64,000 nucleotides of DNA from Mitsuaria sp. WAJ17 (GCF_014174515.1 NZ_JACJUG010000011.1:1-64000), one strand, 5' to 3'. Shown: positions 19,351 through 28,706, counted from the first letter of the stretch. Numbers and translations are program-made. Notes: generated by a model from the letters alone, not told the origin.

Positions 19351-20343
19351 TTAGTTCCAAATCATGGCAAAAGTGCCCCAGGAAAGGCCAGCGCCAAAGG
19401 CACTGACAAGAATCCTGTCTCCAGCCTTGAAGGCATTCGATTCATGCAGTTCGTGAAGCAAAGCAGGAATTGATGCCGCCAAGGTATTCCCGTAATGCTG
19501 GATATTCAGAGCCATCCTGGATGGCGGAATCCCCGTCTCATAAGCAACCGCCTCAAGGATCCGCCGATTGGCCTGGTGCCCGACAAAGTGCTGGATCGAC
19601 TCGGGAGACCAGTTGCAAGCAGCCATCACCCGGCTTGCCGACTCGGTCATGCGGGCAACCGCCTGGGTGTAGATCGCTCGACCATCCATGTGCAGGAAGA
19701 AGTCTTCGCGTGGGGTGGCGGCCAGATCGTGAGCCATGCGCGACCGCTGCCGGGATCCACCAGCATCCACAGCCAGCAGGTCCGCCTTCTCACCATCCGA
19801 GCCCAAGTCAAAGGCCACCAACTCGCCAAACCCCTGGCCCGGACCGTCTGCGACGAACAGGGCAGCGCCGCCGCCATCGCCAAAGATGGGCCGCGTGGTC
19901 CGGTCAAGCGGATTGACAAAGGTCGAAAACGCTTCGGCGCCGATCAGCAGCACGGCTTTGGACGTTCCAGCACGAATCAAGCCATTGGCGATCGCCGTCC
20001 CGTACACAAATCCGGAGCAGGCCGAGGTGATGTCGAAGGCTGAGATGTTGCCCAGGTTCAGGCGCGCGGCCACTTCCGGTGCGCCGGCCGGGCAGGTTCG
20101 GTCCGGGGATGTTGTCGCCAGGATGAGTGTGTCGATCGCAATGCCCTTGGCGCGATCCAAGACGCTTTCCCCTGCCTTGACGGCGATGTCGACAGTCGAT
20201 AGACCATCGCTCACGAACCGACGCTCACGAATGCCGGTTCTCGCCTCGATCCATTCAGGACTCGTGTCCAAGCCCACCGAGATTTCTTCATTGCTGATGC
20301 GAAGTGAGGGAAACCAGGATCCCAATCCGACAAGTGCAGTCAC
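19351..20343 (-). CDS. Beta-ketoacyl-ACP synthase III (FabH-like)
   Basis: A 330-residue ketosynthase III with the active-site Cys in ITSACSGFVYG, His in FVGHQANRRILE and Asn in QHYGNTLAASIP. It starts condensation from an acyl-CoA (or other acyl) primer and malonyl-ACP. I chose GTG 20343 (TALVGLGSWFP, with GGAG 6 nt upstream) because FabH proteins begin at this beta strand; the frame is open another 111 nt without family similarity. It is the first gene of the cluster, 20 bp before the ACP gene. The primer could be acetyl-, branched or another acyl-CoA; the sequence does not settle this. Confidence 0.92.
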   Translation of the reverse strand: MTALVGLGSWFPSLRISNEEISVGLDTSPEWIEARTGIRERRFVSDGLSTVDIAVKAGESVLDRAKGIAIDTLILATTSPDRTCPAGAPEVAARLNLGNISAFDITSACSGFVYGTAIANGLIRAGTSKAVLLIGAEAFSTFVNPLDRTTRPIFGDGGGAALFVADGPGQGFGELVAFDLGSDGEKADLLAVDAGGSRQRSRMAHDLAATPREDFFLHMDGRAIYTQAVARMTESASRVMAACNWSPESIQHFVGHQANRRILEAVAYETGIPPSRMALNIQHYGNTLAASIPALLHELHESNAFKAGDRILVSAFGAGLSWGTFAMIWN

Positions 20344-20962
20344 CGTGCGCTCCAGAGGCCAATACAGACGAACTCCCGCACCGAGGCGCAGATCCAGCCG
20401 CTGATTTCGCGAGTGAACCGCCCCGGCAGACAGGGATACCAACGTTGTCAACATGAACCCGACTTAGGCGGGTACCTCCGGCGTCTTTCGACCAAGAAAT
20501 TCGCCAGGAATCTCAGCGCATCCACCGTGTTAGTTACGCACCACAAGCGGGAGACCCATGCACCAGAATGGGCTACCACAACTGCGCCACTACGGCTTGG
20601 CTGAGATCAACATTTGTTTGACAACGCGGACTCTAACGCTCTGAACATGCGCACGTGTTCGCATTCGGGCGGAATACGCACCGCAACCGCGAACCTGTCA
20701 GGGTTTACAGGTCACCTCTCCTGCAGATCTCATCCATCCCCACACGGGTCGCGGTTTGGCAAAGCTGTGGGGCGTCACGCTTGTCCAGCGGACACGGCGC
20801 ACTGCGCAGGCAGGGCCGGGAGACGCAATGCATGAGGGCAGAACCCAATGCAATGCCGGACGCCCCCCCGAAGCAAGCAAGCTACGGGGCGGGCCGCCAC
20901 ATGCACTTGATCACGCCGCCACGGCCAGGTGAAAAGAGCACGCGGCGATCCGCCTCGGCAGT
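20344..20962. other. Leader region of the biosynthetic cluster and spacer to the efflux operon
   Basis: About 600 bp with no gene that I can support on either strand. The part next to the cluster (20450-20700) is lower in GC, as the cluster is, and should hold the cluster's minus-strand promoter. I see no confident -35/-10 pair and no adjacent regulator gene. The part nearer the efflux genes returns to core-like GC. Confidence 0.5.
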
Positions 20963-22438
20963 TCAGGACTGAGCTGGCCGCACCCCGGCGTCGCCCCCCA
21001 GCGCCCGATACAGCGCCGCATGGTTGAGCCAGGCCTGCAGCTGCAGCTGCACGAGCGATTGCTTCGCTTCCAGCAGGGCCACGCGAGCCTGCAGCCAGTC
21101 GTGGCGGCCGATGGCGCCGACTTCCAGGCGCAGCGCGGCCAGGCGCTCGTTCTCCTGGGCCTCGGCCACGCGCCGGGCCTGGGCCTCGGTCTGGCGCTGC
21201 AGCTTCTCGCGCTGGGTCCACTGGGCTTCGGCATCGACCAGGGCCTTGTGCACGGTGTCGCGCAGGCCCAGGGCGGACTGCTCCAGGGCATTGCGGGCGC
21301 CGTCGCGCTCCAGGTTGAGGCGGCGCCAGTCGATCAGCGGGATCAGCAGGGAGGAGCTCAGGGACAGCACGGGCTGGCTGAGCCAGTCGCCCATCTTTGA
21401 CCCGCCGGTGCCCACCGAGGCGCTGAAGCTCAGGCTGGGATAGCGGCTGGCCTCGGCCACGGAGAGCTGGGCCAGCGCAGCATCCACCTGCAGCCGGGCC
21501 TTCTGCACATCGGGGCGCGCGCCCAGCACCTGGGCGGGCGAGCCCAGGGTCCAGGCCGGCGGGCTCATATCAGGCAAGCGGCCGCGCGCGGCCGGCGAGG
21601 CGCCCTGCTCCAGCTGGTCCATCAGCAGGGCACGCTGCTGGGCCTGCAGCTGCTGCTCGGCCTCGAGGTCGGCCAGGCGATGCTGGGCCGCCAGCACGGA
21701 CTGCGCGGCGCGGTCGGACTCCACCGGCAGCAACTTGCCCTCGCGCACCCGCAGCTTGACGATGCGCAGCAATTCCTCGGCCGCCTCCAGCTGATCGCGG
21801 GCCAGGGGGCGCAGGCGCTCCTGGGCGCCGAGCGTCCAGTAGATCTCGGCCGCGCGGGCCTCGATCACCACGCGGGCCGCGGCCACGTCGGTCTGCACCT
21901 GCTCGCGCTGAGCCAGGAGGCCGCGGTCACGCGCGGCCAGGCGGCCCCACAGGTCCAGCTCATAGCTGGCCGAGAGCGAGGCGCTGTAGCTGTGGCTCCA
22001 GCCGACCCGCGTCTCCACCGGCACTGGCCCGCCGCGGACGTCCACCGTGCGACTGCTCCCGCCGGAATCCAGCGGGCGATTGGCCGATTTGCTCAGCGAG
22101 GCCGAGGGCTGAAGGCGCAGGCCCTGCTGCTCCAGCTGGCGCTGGGCGTCCTTCAACCGCAAGGCCGCCAGAGCGATGTCGCGGTTGCGGGCCAGGGCTT
22201 CGCGCTGGAAGGCGCGCAGCTCCTCGTCCATGGCCTGGGACCAGGCTCCGGCCTGCGCCGAGGCTTCCGGGCTGTGCTGCCACTGGGCCGGCAGCGTGGG
22301 CTCGGCCGGACGCTGCAGATCGGCAGTCGCGGCGCAGCCGCCCAGCAAGGCCAGGGTCGCGGCGGCCAAGGCCAGCGCGGACAGGCGCAGGCCCTTCGTC
22401 GTCATCAGGGGATTCGTCTTCATGGTTTGTGCCTTCAT
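20963..22438 (-). CDS. NodT-type RND/ABC efflux outer-membrane lipoprotein
   Basis: A 491-residue TolC-like outer membrane factor. The signal peptide ends with a lipobox, LALLGGCAAT, so the mature protein is lipid-anchored at Cys. Two outer membrane efflux repeats follow, with long Gln/Ala-rich coiled-coil helices and an LGARPDVQKARLQVDAALAQ-type segment typical of the NodT family. Its ATG directly follows the macB stop (adjacent at 22438/22439). It completes a MacA-MacB-outer membrane channel operon for export of macrolides, siderophores or peptides. The family call is strong; the cargo is unknown. Confidence 0.92.
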   Translation of the reverse strand: MKAQTMKTNPLMTTKGLRLSALALAAATLALLGGCAATADLQRPAEPTLPAQWQHSPEASAQAGAWSQAMDEELRAFQREALARNRDIALAALRLKDAQRQLEQQGLRLQPSASLSKSANRPLDSGGSSRTVDVRGGPVPVETRVGWSHSYSASLSASYELDLWGRLAARDRGLLAQREQVQTDVAAARVVIEARAAEIYWTLGAQERLRPLARDQLEAAEELLRIVKLRVREGKLLPVESDRAAQSVLAAQHRLADLEAEQQLQAQQRALLMDQLEQGASPAARGRLPDMSPPAWTLGSPAQVLGARPDVQKARLQVDAALAQLSVAEASRYPSLSFSASVGTGGSKMGDWLSQPVLSLSSSLLIPLIDWRRLNLERDGARNALEQSALGLRDTVHKALVDAEAQWTQREKLQRQTEAQARRVAEAQENERLAALRLEVGAIGRHDWLQARVALLEAKQSLVQLQLQAWLNHAALYRALGGDAGVRPAQS

Positions 22439-24490
22439 TCACTCACGCGCCAGGGCGTCGACCGGGCTCAGCGCCGCCGCGCGGCGGGCCGGCAGCGTGC
22501 CGAAGAGCAGGCCGATGCCGCCCGAGACCGCGAAGGCCAGGGCCACCGCCTTGCCGCTGACATCCAGCGTCACTTTGTCCTGCGCCGCATTTGCGCCCTG
22601 TGCGGCCAGCCACGACAGGCCCAGGCCGGCCAGGCCGCCCAGGCAGCACAGCATCACGGCCTCGATCAGGAACTGCATGCGCACGTCGCTCTGCCGCGCG
22701 CCGACGGCCATGCGGATGCCGATCTCCCGCGTGCGCTCCGACACCGAGACCAGCATGATGTTCATCACCCCCACCCCGCCCACCAGCAGGGCGATGGCGC
22801 CCACGCCGGTGAAGATGCCCGCGATGATGCCCATCACCTGCTGCACCTGGCGGAACATGGCGTCCCCGTTCCAGAGCCCGAAGTCCTGCTGCCCATGCAG
22901 GGCCTTGAGCCGGTGCCTGACCTGGGCCTCGATGCTGGCAGGATCGAAGCCCTTGGCCACCAGCACGCGGAAGCTGCTCACCGCCGGCTTGGCGTCGATC
23001 TTGCTCAGGTAGGTGCTGACGGGCAGGTAGAGCGTGGCGGAGCGTCCGTCGTCCCCGTCGCCGTCGCGCTTCTCCTTGAGGATGCCGATGACCTGCACGG
23101 GCAGCGCCGCGCCCACCTGGGGCTGAGCCGCCGCGCCCGGCAGGGCGCCTTCCATGGGGGCGGGCAGGGTGTCAATCAGCATCGTGGCGCCCATCGCGGA
23201 CGCCCGCCCCTTGAACAGGTCCTGCCACAGCCGGTGACTGATCACCACCACCTGCGCGCGGGCCTGGAGGTCGGCGCTCGTGAAGTCGCGTCCCAGGGCC
23301 AGTGTCAGCTGGTTGCTCTTGAGCGTGTCCGTCGTCGCGGCCACGGTCTGCCCGTTGACCTGCTGGGTGCCCTGGCGCAGGCCGCCCATCATGCGGCGCT
23401 CGCCCTGCACGTCCTGCACGCCCTCGATGGCGCGGATGGCGTCCAGCTCGTAGGGGCGGAAGTCCCGTGGCAGAGCGCCTGGTGGCAGCTTGCTCGGGTC
23501 GGACCAGACCCACAGCTTGCTCGCCACCGCCGCGCCCAGATTGCCCTCGATGCCCTGCCGTGCCGCATCGCCCAGCGCCGCGGTACAGACCACCGCCGTG
23601 ATGCCGATGCAGATGCCCAGCATGGACAAGCTGGAGCGCAGCCGGTTGGCCGAAAGCGCGCCCAGGGCGGAACTGACGGCCTCGCGCAGCTGTCCGCGCC
23701 AGTGCGCCCAGAAGCTGCCGGGGCCGGCGGCCATGGACAGCGCCTCGGCGGGCACGGCATGGTCGGCAGGCGTACCGCTGTCGCGCAGCACCCGGCCATC
23801 GGACAGCTCAATGACGCGGCGTGCGTGCGCCGCCACCTTGGCATCGTGGGTCACCAGGATGATGGTGTGCCCTGCCGCATGCAGGGCGTCCAGCTGGCGC
23901 AGCATTTCCTGGCCGCTGGCCGAATCCAGCGCACCGGTGGGCTCGTCAGCGAGGATGATCTGGCCGCCGTTCATCAGCGCCCGTGCAATGCTTACCCGCT
24001 GCTGCTGGCCACCAGACAGCTCGTTGGGCTTGTGGTGCATGCGTTCGCCCAGGCCCAGGTCCGCCAGCAGACGGGCGGCACGGCCCATGCGCTTGCCGGT
24101 GGCGATGCCGGCGTAGACCGCGGGCAGCGAGGCATTGGCCTGCGCGTCCATGCCGGGCAGCAGGTGATAACGCTGGAAGATGAAGCCGAAGCGCTCGCGG
24201 CGCAGGGCGGCGAGCTCGTCGGCATCCAGCTCGCTGGCGTCCTGGCCGTCGATGAGAAACTGGCCTTCGCTGGGATTGTCCAGGCAGCCCAGGATGTTCA
24301 TCAGCGTGCTCTTGCCTGAGCCGGACTGGCCGATGATGGCCACATACTCCCCGGCCTCGATGCGCAGGCTCACGCCCTGCAGCGCCGGCACGATGACGGC
24401 GGCCGGGTCGTCCGCCTTGCCCATCACGTAGCGCCGGGCGACGCCGCGCAGCTCGATCAGGGGCGGACCGTCTTGGTGCGATGTGCTCAT
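22439..24490 (-). CDS. macB: MacB-type ABC transporter, fused ATPase and permease
   Basis: A 683-residue protein. The N-terminal ATPase has Walker A GQSGSGKST, signature LSGGQQQRVSIARAL and Walker B IILADEPTGALD. A membrane helix, a large periplasmic MacB_PCD domain (roughly residues 300-520) and a C-terminal three-helix FtsX-type permease (IREIGIRMAVGARQSDV) follow. Start at ATG 24490 (MSTSHQDG), GAGG just upstream, 7 bp after the macA stop. MacB drives periplasmic substrates through the outer membrane channel encoded next. It is slightly longer than E. coli MacB (648). Confidence 0.94.
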   Translation of the reverse strand: MSTSHQDGPPLIELRGVARRYVMGKADDPAAVIVPALQGVSLRIEAGEYVAIIGQSGSGKSTLMNILGCLDNPSEGQFLIDGQDASELDADELAALRRERFGFIFQRYHLLPGMDAQANASLPAVYAGIATGKRMGRAARLLADLGLGERMHHKPNELSGGQQQRVSIARALMNGGQIILADEPTGALDSASGQEMLRQLDALHAAGHTIILVTHDAKVAAHARRVIELSDGRVLRDSGTPADHAVPAEALSMAAGPGSFWAHWRGQLREAVSSALGALSANRLRSSLSMLGICIGITAVVCTAALGDAARQGIEGNLGAAVASKLWVWSDPSKLPPGALPRDFRPYELDAIRAIEGVQDVQGERRMMGGLRQGTQQVNGQTVAATTDTLKSNQLTLALGRDFTSADLQARAQVVVISHRLWQDLFKGRASAMGATMLIDTLPAPMEGALPGAAAQPQVGAALPVQVIGILKEKRDGDGDDGRSATLYLPVSTYLSKIDAKPAVSSFRVLVAKGFDPASIEAQVRHRLKALHGQQDFGLWNGDAMFRQVQQVMGIIAGIFTGVGAIALLVGGVGVMNIMLVSVSERTREIGIRMAVGARQSDVRMQFLIEAVMLCCLGGLAGLGLSWLAAQGANAAQDKVTLDVSGKAVALAFAVSGGIGLLFGTLPARRAAALSPVDALARE

Positions 24491-24497
24491 GGCGGCC

Positions 24498-25820
24498 TCA
24501 GTCGATGACCACGCCGAAGTCGCCATCACCCGTCTTCTTGGCAACGGGCGCCAGCAGCAGCTTCTCGCCGGGCTTCACGCCGTCCAGCACCTGCGCCTTG
24601 CCGCCGTCCTGCAGGCCGATGCGCACCTTGCGCGTCTCCGGCTTGTGGGCCGGGTCCTGCTCGCTGCCGGGCTTGTGGATCTGCACCTCGTAGCGGCCTT
24701 GCGCATCACGTTCGCCCAGGGCGACCATGGGCAGGGTCGGCACCTGCTTCGCGCTGCCGGTCTCGATGTTCACCTGCACCGTCATGTCGGACAGCAGGCT
24801 GCGGTCCCTGTTGTCCACCTCGAAAAGCACGTTGTAGTAGACGGCATTGCCCATGCGCTCCGGCACCGGCTGGATGACGCGCACACGGCCCTCATACTGA
24901 CGCCCTTCGCCGGACAGCGTCGAGAAGCGCGCCACCTGCCCCACCTTCACCGAGGAGACGTCGGCTTCGGGCACGCGGGCGCGGACGGTGATGGTGTCCA
25001 GCTGCGCCAGCGTCACCATCACCGGGGTGATCTGCACGGCAATGACGGTCTGGCCGGCCTGCACCGGGATGTTGACCACCGTACCGTCGATGGGCGCGGT
25101 GATGCGGGTGTAACCCAGGTTGAGCTGGCGCTTGGCCAGGTCCGCCTGCAGGCGCTGCATGCTGGCCTGCTGGCCGCGGTAGTCTGCCTGGAGCTTGTCC
25201 AGCTGGGCCTGGGCGTTCTCGGCCTCCTGGCCTGCGGTGGCGCTGCCGGCCAGCAGGCGCTGCTGGCGCTGGACTTCGCGCTGGGTCTGCTCGATGTCCA
25301 CCCGCATGCGCTCCAGCTGCGCCTTCTGCTGCGCGACGGCGGCCTCGGCCTGGGCGAGGTCGCTGCGGGCGATCTCGGGGTCCAGGCTCACCAGCAGATC
25401 GCCCTTCTTCACGTTCTGGCCCAGCTCCACGTGCAGGGTCTGCACCTGGCCGCTGACCTGGGCGCCTACGTCCACCTTGGTGCGGGCCTGCAGGATGCCC
25501 GAGGCCTGGACGACCTGGGTGATGTCCGCCAGCTTCACCTCGCCCACGGGCGGCGGGGCGGGTGGCTTGGGCGGGTGCGTCAGGCGCCAGCCGCCGGCCA
25601 CCACCGCCAGCACGGCAGCGACGATCAGCGGCGTGCGCCAGCGGCGCCAGCGCGAACGCCCCCTCTTGGGCGCCGATGCCGGCCCCTGAGGCCCGGAGGG
25701 GCTGACGGCAGGGCCGGCCGGCGGATCAACGGAATGGCTGGATGGCGCATCGGTGACGCGCGTGGTGGCAGGATGGCTGCCCGGTGGGATCACCAGGGTG
25801 TTGGAGGCGCAGTCGCTCAC
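24498..25820 (-). CDS. macA: MacA-type periplasmic adaptor protein
   Basis: A 440-residue membrane-fusion protein. An unusually long Pro/Ser-rich cytoplasmic head of about 60 residues precedes one membrane helix (LIVAAVLAVVAGGW). Then come the barrel-sandwich lipoyl-like halves (GAQVSGQVQTLHVELGQNV and LGYTRITAPIDGTV), a Gln-rich coiled-coil hairpin and the beta-barrel domain. It links MacB to the outer membrane channel. It is the first gene of the macA-macB-channel operon. Confidence 0.93.
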   Translation of the reverse strand: MSDCASNTLVIPPGSHPATTRVTDAPSSHSVDPPAGPAVSPSGPQGPASAPKRGRSRWRRWRTPLIVAAVLAVVAGGWRLTHPPKPPAPPPVGEVKLADITQVVQASGILQARTKVDVGAQVSGQVQTLHVELGQNVKKGDLLVSLDPEIARSDLAQAEAAVAQQKAQLERMRVDIEQTQREVQRQQRLLAGSATAGQEAENAQAQLDKLQADYRGQQASMQRLQADLAKRQLNLGYTRITAPIDGTVVNIPVQAGQTVIAVQITPVMVTLAQLDTITVRARVPEADVSSVKVGQVARFSTLSGEGRQYEGRVRVIQPVPERMGNAVYYNVLFEVDNRDRSLLSDMTVQVNIETGSAKQVPTLPMVALGERDAQGRYEVQIHKPGSEQDPAHKPETRKVRIGLQDGGKAQVLDGVKPGEKLLLAPVAKKTGDGDFGVVID

Positions 25821-26013
25821 GGTCTCTCCCGTCGTTCTTGTCCGAATGGCGGGCAGCCGAGTAAAGGTGCCCGAAGTGGGCGAAGTCTAGAGAGCGGACG
25901 CGAGCAGCGCGGGTGCCAAAAGACAGGGTCGGGATGACCCGTCGATTCGATGGGACGAGCGGTGCAGGCGCCCGATGGATGAGCCGGTCATTGCCGTAGC
26001 AAGACTTGACCCC

Positions 26014-26553
26014 TCACTTCACCCGCTGCTTCTCCAGCTTCCTCGCCAGTGTGCGGCGGTGCATGCCCAGGCGGCGGGCGGTCTCGGAGATATTGAAGCC
26101 GGTTTCGGCCAGGGTCTCGTGAATGCGCTCCCACTCCAGGGTCTTGATGGAGGTGGTGCGCTCGGTGAGCTCGACCTCGGCGTCGCCCTCGGCCTTGTCG
26201 AAAGCGGCCTCGATGTCGTCGGTGTTGGCGGGCTTGGCGAGGTAGTGGCGGGCGCCCAGCTTGATGGCCTCGACGGCGGTGGCGATGCTGGCATAGCCGG
26301 TCAGCACAACGATGACCATGGTCTCGTCATGCGCATGCAGGGCCTGCACGCAGGCCAGGCCGGAGTCGCCCCCGGCGAGCTTGAGGTCCACCACCGCGAA
26401 GGCCGGCTGGTACTGCGCGAGCTTGGCCTGCACCTCCGCCAGATTGGCCGCGCGCAGCACTCGATAGCCGCGCCGTTCGAAGGAGCGGATCAGGGTGCGG
26501 GCGAAGCTGTCGTCGTCCTCGACGATGAGCAGCAGGCGGTCTTCAGCGTTCAC
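26014..26553 (-). CDS. regA: RegA/PrrA/RoxR-type response regulator
   Basis: A 179-residue two-domain regulator. The receiver domain has LIVEDDDSF, the phospho-acceptor Asp in FAVVDLKLAGG, LTGYAS and the Lys in YLAKPAN. A short C-terminal Fis-type helix-turn-helix (NISETARRLGMHRRTLARKL) is nearly invariant in the RegA/PrrA/RoxR family. I choose GTG 26553 (VNAEDRLLL), which has AAAGG upstream and gives the usual 180-residue length; it overlaps the kinase gene by 11 bp. It probably controls respiratory genes, including the upstream oxidase operon, in response to redox state. Confidence 0.9.
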   Translation of the reverse strand: MNAEDRLLLIVEDDDSFARTLIRSFERRGYRVLRAANLAEVQAKLAQYQPAFAVVDLKLAGGDSGLACVQALHAHDETMVIVVLTGYASIATAVEAIKLGARHYLAKPANTDDIEAAFDKAEGDAEVELTERTTSIKTLEWERIHETLAETGFNISETARRLGMHRRTLARKLEKQRVK

Positions 26554-27913
26554 GCTGGCCTTTCTTGGAGGAACTCGGGCGCTGCACACTGAGGCTGGAC
26601 AGGGGCAGGCGCATGCTTACCTCGGCCCCGCCCTCCCAGCCGTTGCGGGCCTCGATCTTGCCACCCAGGCTGCGGGCGACGTTGACCGAGAGGAAAAGGC
26701 CCAGGCCGCCGCCGGGCTTGCCCTTGCTGCTCTGGTAGGGCTTGCCGAAGCGTTCCAGCATCTCGGGGGCAAAACCTGGCCCCTGGTCCAGCACGGTCAG
26801 GGCGAGGACTTCGCCGTCCTGCTCCAGCGCGGCGCGCAGGGTGATCTCGCCGTGCGGACAGGCTTCCAGGGCATTGTCCAGCACGTTGTCCACCATCTGG
26901 CGCAGAGCGAAGTCCGAGTACATGGGCACATCGGGCAGGTCCTGCGACTCGAAGTGCAGGGCCCTGGCCGGCCGCGTGCGGCGCCACTGAGCCACCAGCT
27001 CGTCGAGAAAGGCGTGCAGATGCGTCTGCGCCGGCGCCTCGCCGCGCGCCTCGCCGGCCGAGAGCAGGATGCCGCTGACGATGGTCTTGCAGCGCTTGAG
27101 CTGCAGCTGCATCTCCTCGATCTCCTCGCGCAGCTCGGGGTCCCCCGCGAAGGGTGCCATGCGGGCCCAGTCGCCCAGGATCACCGACAGCGTGGCCAGC
27201 GGCGTGCCCAGCTCGTGCGCCGCGCCCGAGGCCAGCAGGCCCATGCGCACGATGTGCTCCTCCTCCGCCGCGCGCTGGCGCAGCTTGGCCAGACTAGCAT
27301 CGCGCTGCCGCAGATTGCGCACGATGCGGTGCATGAAGACCACCAGCAGCACCGCATTGAGCAGGAAACACAGCAGCAGCCCGCCGATGAAGTGCACCGA
27401 GAGCGCCGGCACGTCCACATCGGGCAAGGCCACGGGACGGTACACATGGGTCAGCGTCATGAAGCTGACGCTGGCGATGAAAACCATGGCCCAGATGTAG
27501 GCCGGCCGCAGCAGCACCGTGCCCACCGCGATCTGCAGCAGGAAGAGAAAGCAGAAGGGATTGGTGATGCCGCCGCTGTAGTAGAGCTGGCCGCTGAGCA
27601 CCGCCACATCGATCAGCACGCCGCCGAAGAGCGCGCCATTGCTGACGTCCCGCCCGCTGCGGCTGTGCAGCCAGCTGGCCACGTTAAAGAGGGCCAGGGC
27701 ACCCAGCAGGGTCAGCATCTCGGCCAGGGGCAGGCGGATGGCCAGCAGGAAGTGCACGGCCAGGATGGTGGCCAGCTGCCCCGCGACGGCCAGCCAGCGC
27801 AGCTGGATCAGCTGCAGCAGGTTGCGACGCCCAGCCAGGGTCTCCGAGGCACGGCCGGCTGCACCGAGGTGGGCGACCTCGGCCTGCTCCTGCGCTTCAA
27901 GCGTCGGGTTCAA
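26543..27913 (-). CDS. regB: RegB/PrrB/RoxS-type redox sensor histidine kinase
   Basis: A 456-residue membrane kinase with six predicted helices in the N-terminal 200 residues. It carries GGITNPFCF, matching the quinone-binding GGxxNPF motif of RegB, and the H-box GAAHELGTPLATLS of the same family. The catalytic domain has NVLDNALEA (N box), DQGPGFAPE and GGGLGLFLSVNVAR. The redox Cys located beside the H-box region in Rhodobacter RegB may correspond to the Cys in LKRCKTIVSGIL. It overlaps SURF1 by 17 bp and the regulator by 11 bp, so sensing of the quinone pool is encoded in one unit with the ubiquinol oxidase. Confidence 0.9.
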   Translation of the reverse strand: MNPTLEAQEQAEVAHLGAAGRASETLAGRRNLLQLIQLRWLAVAGQLATILAVHFLLAIRLPLAEMLTLLGALALFNVASWLHSRSGRDVSNGALFGGVLIDVAVLSGQLYYSGGITNPFCFLFLLQIAVGTVLLRPAYIWAMVFIASVSFMTLTHVYRPVALPDVDVPALSVHFIGGLLLCFLLNAVLLVVFMHRIVRNLRQRDASLAKLRQRAAEEEHIVRMGLLASGAAHELGTPLATLSVILGDWARMAPFAGDPELREEIEEMQLQLKRCKTIVSGILLSAGEARGEAPAQTHLHAFLDELVAQWRRTRPARALHFESQDLPDVPMYSDFALRQMVDNVLDNALEACPHGEITLRAALEQDGEVLALTVLDQGPGFAPEMLERFGKPYQSSKGKPGGGLGLFLSVNVARSLGGKIEARNGWEGGAEVSMRLPLSSLSVQRPSSSKKGQRER

Positions 27914-28706
27914 CAGCGGCCGCTCCAGGGACTCGGCGCCTCTCGAAGCGCCACACGAACACCAGGGCCCCGATCACCATGGCCGCCAGGGCGAACCAGG
28001 TCAGGGCATACATGAGGTGATTGTTGCTGAAAGCCAGAATGGTCAAGCCGGCACGCGGCCACTGGCCTTCGCTGCCCTCGCTGGCATCCACGAAGAAAGG
28101 CGCCACCTCGCCCGGCAGTTGCTGCGCGGCGGCGATGCCCTCGACGTCGCGGGAATACCAGCGCCCCGTCCCGGGATCGTTGTGCTGCCAGAGCCGGCCT
28201 TCGGGCTCGGTCACGCGCAGCAGGCCCAGCAGCGTCACCTCGCCCTGCGGCTCGGGCCGGGTGGCGGGATCGCGGTGCTCGGCATCGACAAAGCCCCTGT
28301 TGACCAGCACCCAGCGGCCGTCCGAGGTTCGCAGCGGCGTCAGCACCCACCAGCCCGTGCCCAGCACGGTGCTGGCCTGGACCCGGGTCTCGCGGCCATG
28401 ATCGAAGTGACCGGACAGCTGCAGGCGCTGGTACTCGTGCGTGTCACGCTGGACACGGGGCCAGTCCTGCGGCGCCGGCAACGGCTGGGGATCGCTGCGC
28501 TGGCTGGCCTCGATGCGGGCCAGCAGCGCCTCCTTCCAGGCCAGGCGCTGGACCTGCCAGAGGCCCAGGGCCAGGAAGACGCCGATCAGGACGAAGCCGC
28601 CCAGCGTCACCGCCAGCAGCCGCCACAAGGGGCGGTGCGGGGCGACGAAGGTGGGCGGCTTGTTCATGGCAGCTGGATCGGCGGCAAGGCTCCGATCCTC
28701 TCGCAT
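27897..28706 (-). CDS. SURF1-family oxidase assembly protein
   Basis: A 269-residue SURF1 protein with two terminal membrane helices and the conserved segments LGLWQVQRLAWKEALL, GWWVLTPL, VLVNRGFV and NNHLMYALTWFALA. SURF1 delivers or inserts heme during assembly of heme-copper oxidases. ATG 28706 shares one base with the cyoD stop (TGATG), and a second start at 28667 (MNKPPTF) is possible. Its place directly after cyoD implies a role in assembling this cytochrome o oxidase. Confidence 0.9.
   Translation of the reverse strand: MREDRSLAADPAAMNKPPTFVAPHRPLWRLLAVTLGGFVLIGVFLALGLWQVQRLAWKEALLARIEASQRSDPQPLPAPQDWPRVQRDTHEYQRLQLSGHFDHGRETRVQASTVLGTGWWVLTPLRTSDGRWVLVNRGFVDAEHRDPATRPEPQGEVTLLGLLRVTEPEGRLWQHNDPGTGRWYSRDVEGIAAAQQLPGEVAPFFVDASEGSEGQWPRAGLTILAFSNNHLMYALTWFALAAMVIGALVFVWRFERRRVPGAAAVEPDA

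Noticed and set aside
21680..24319. Long open plus-strand frame (879 codons) opposite macB and the outer-membrane gene
   Set aside because: It mirrors the third-position GC of two well-supported genes, is rich in His, Gly, Arg and Gln as antisense frames are, and has no family motifs or ribosome site.
20963..25820. MacAB plus channel as the type I exporter for the giant RTX protein
   Set aside because: MacB lacks the fold of RTX exporters, MacAB cargo is periplasmic, and the genes lie 12 kb or more from the toxin without operon continuity.
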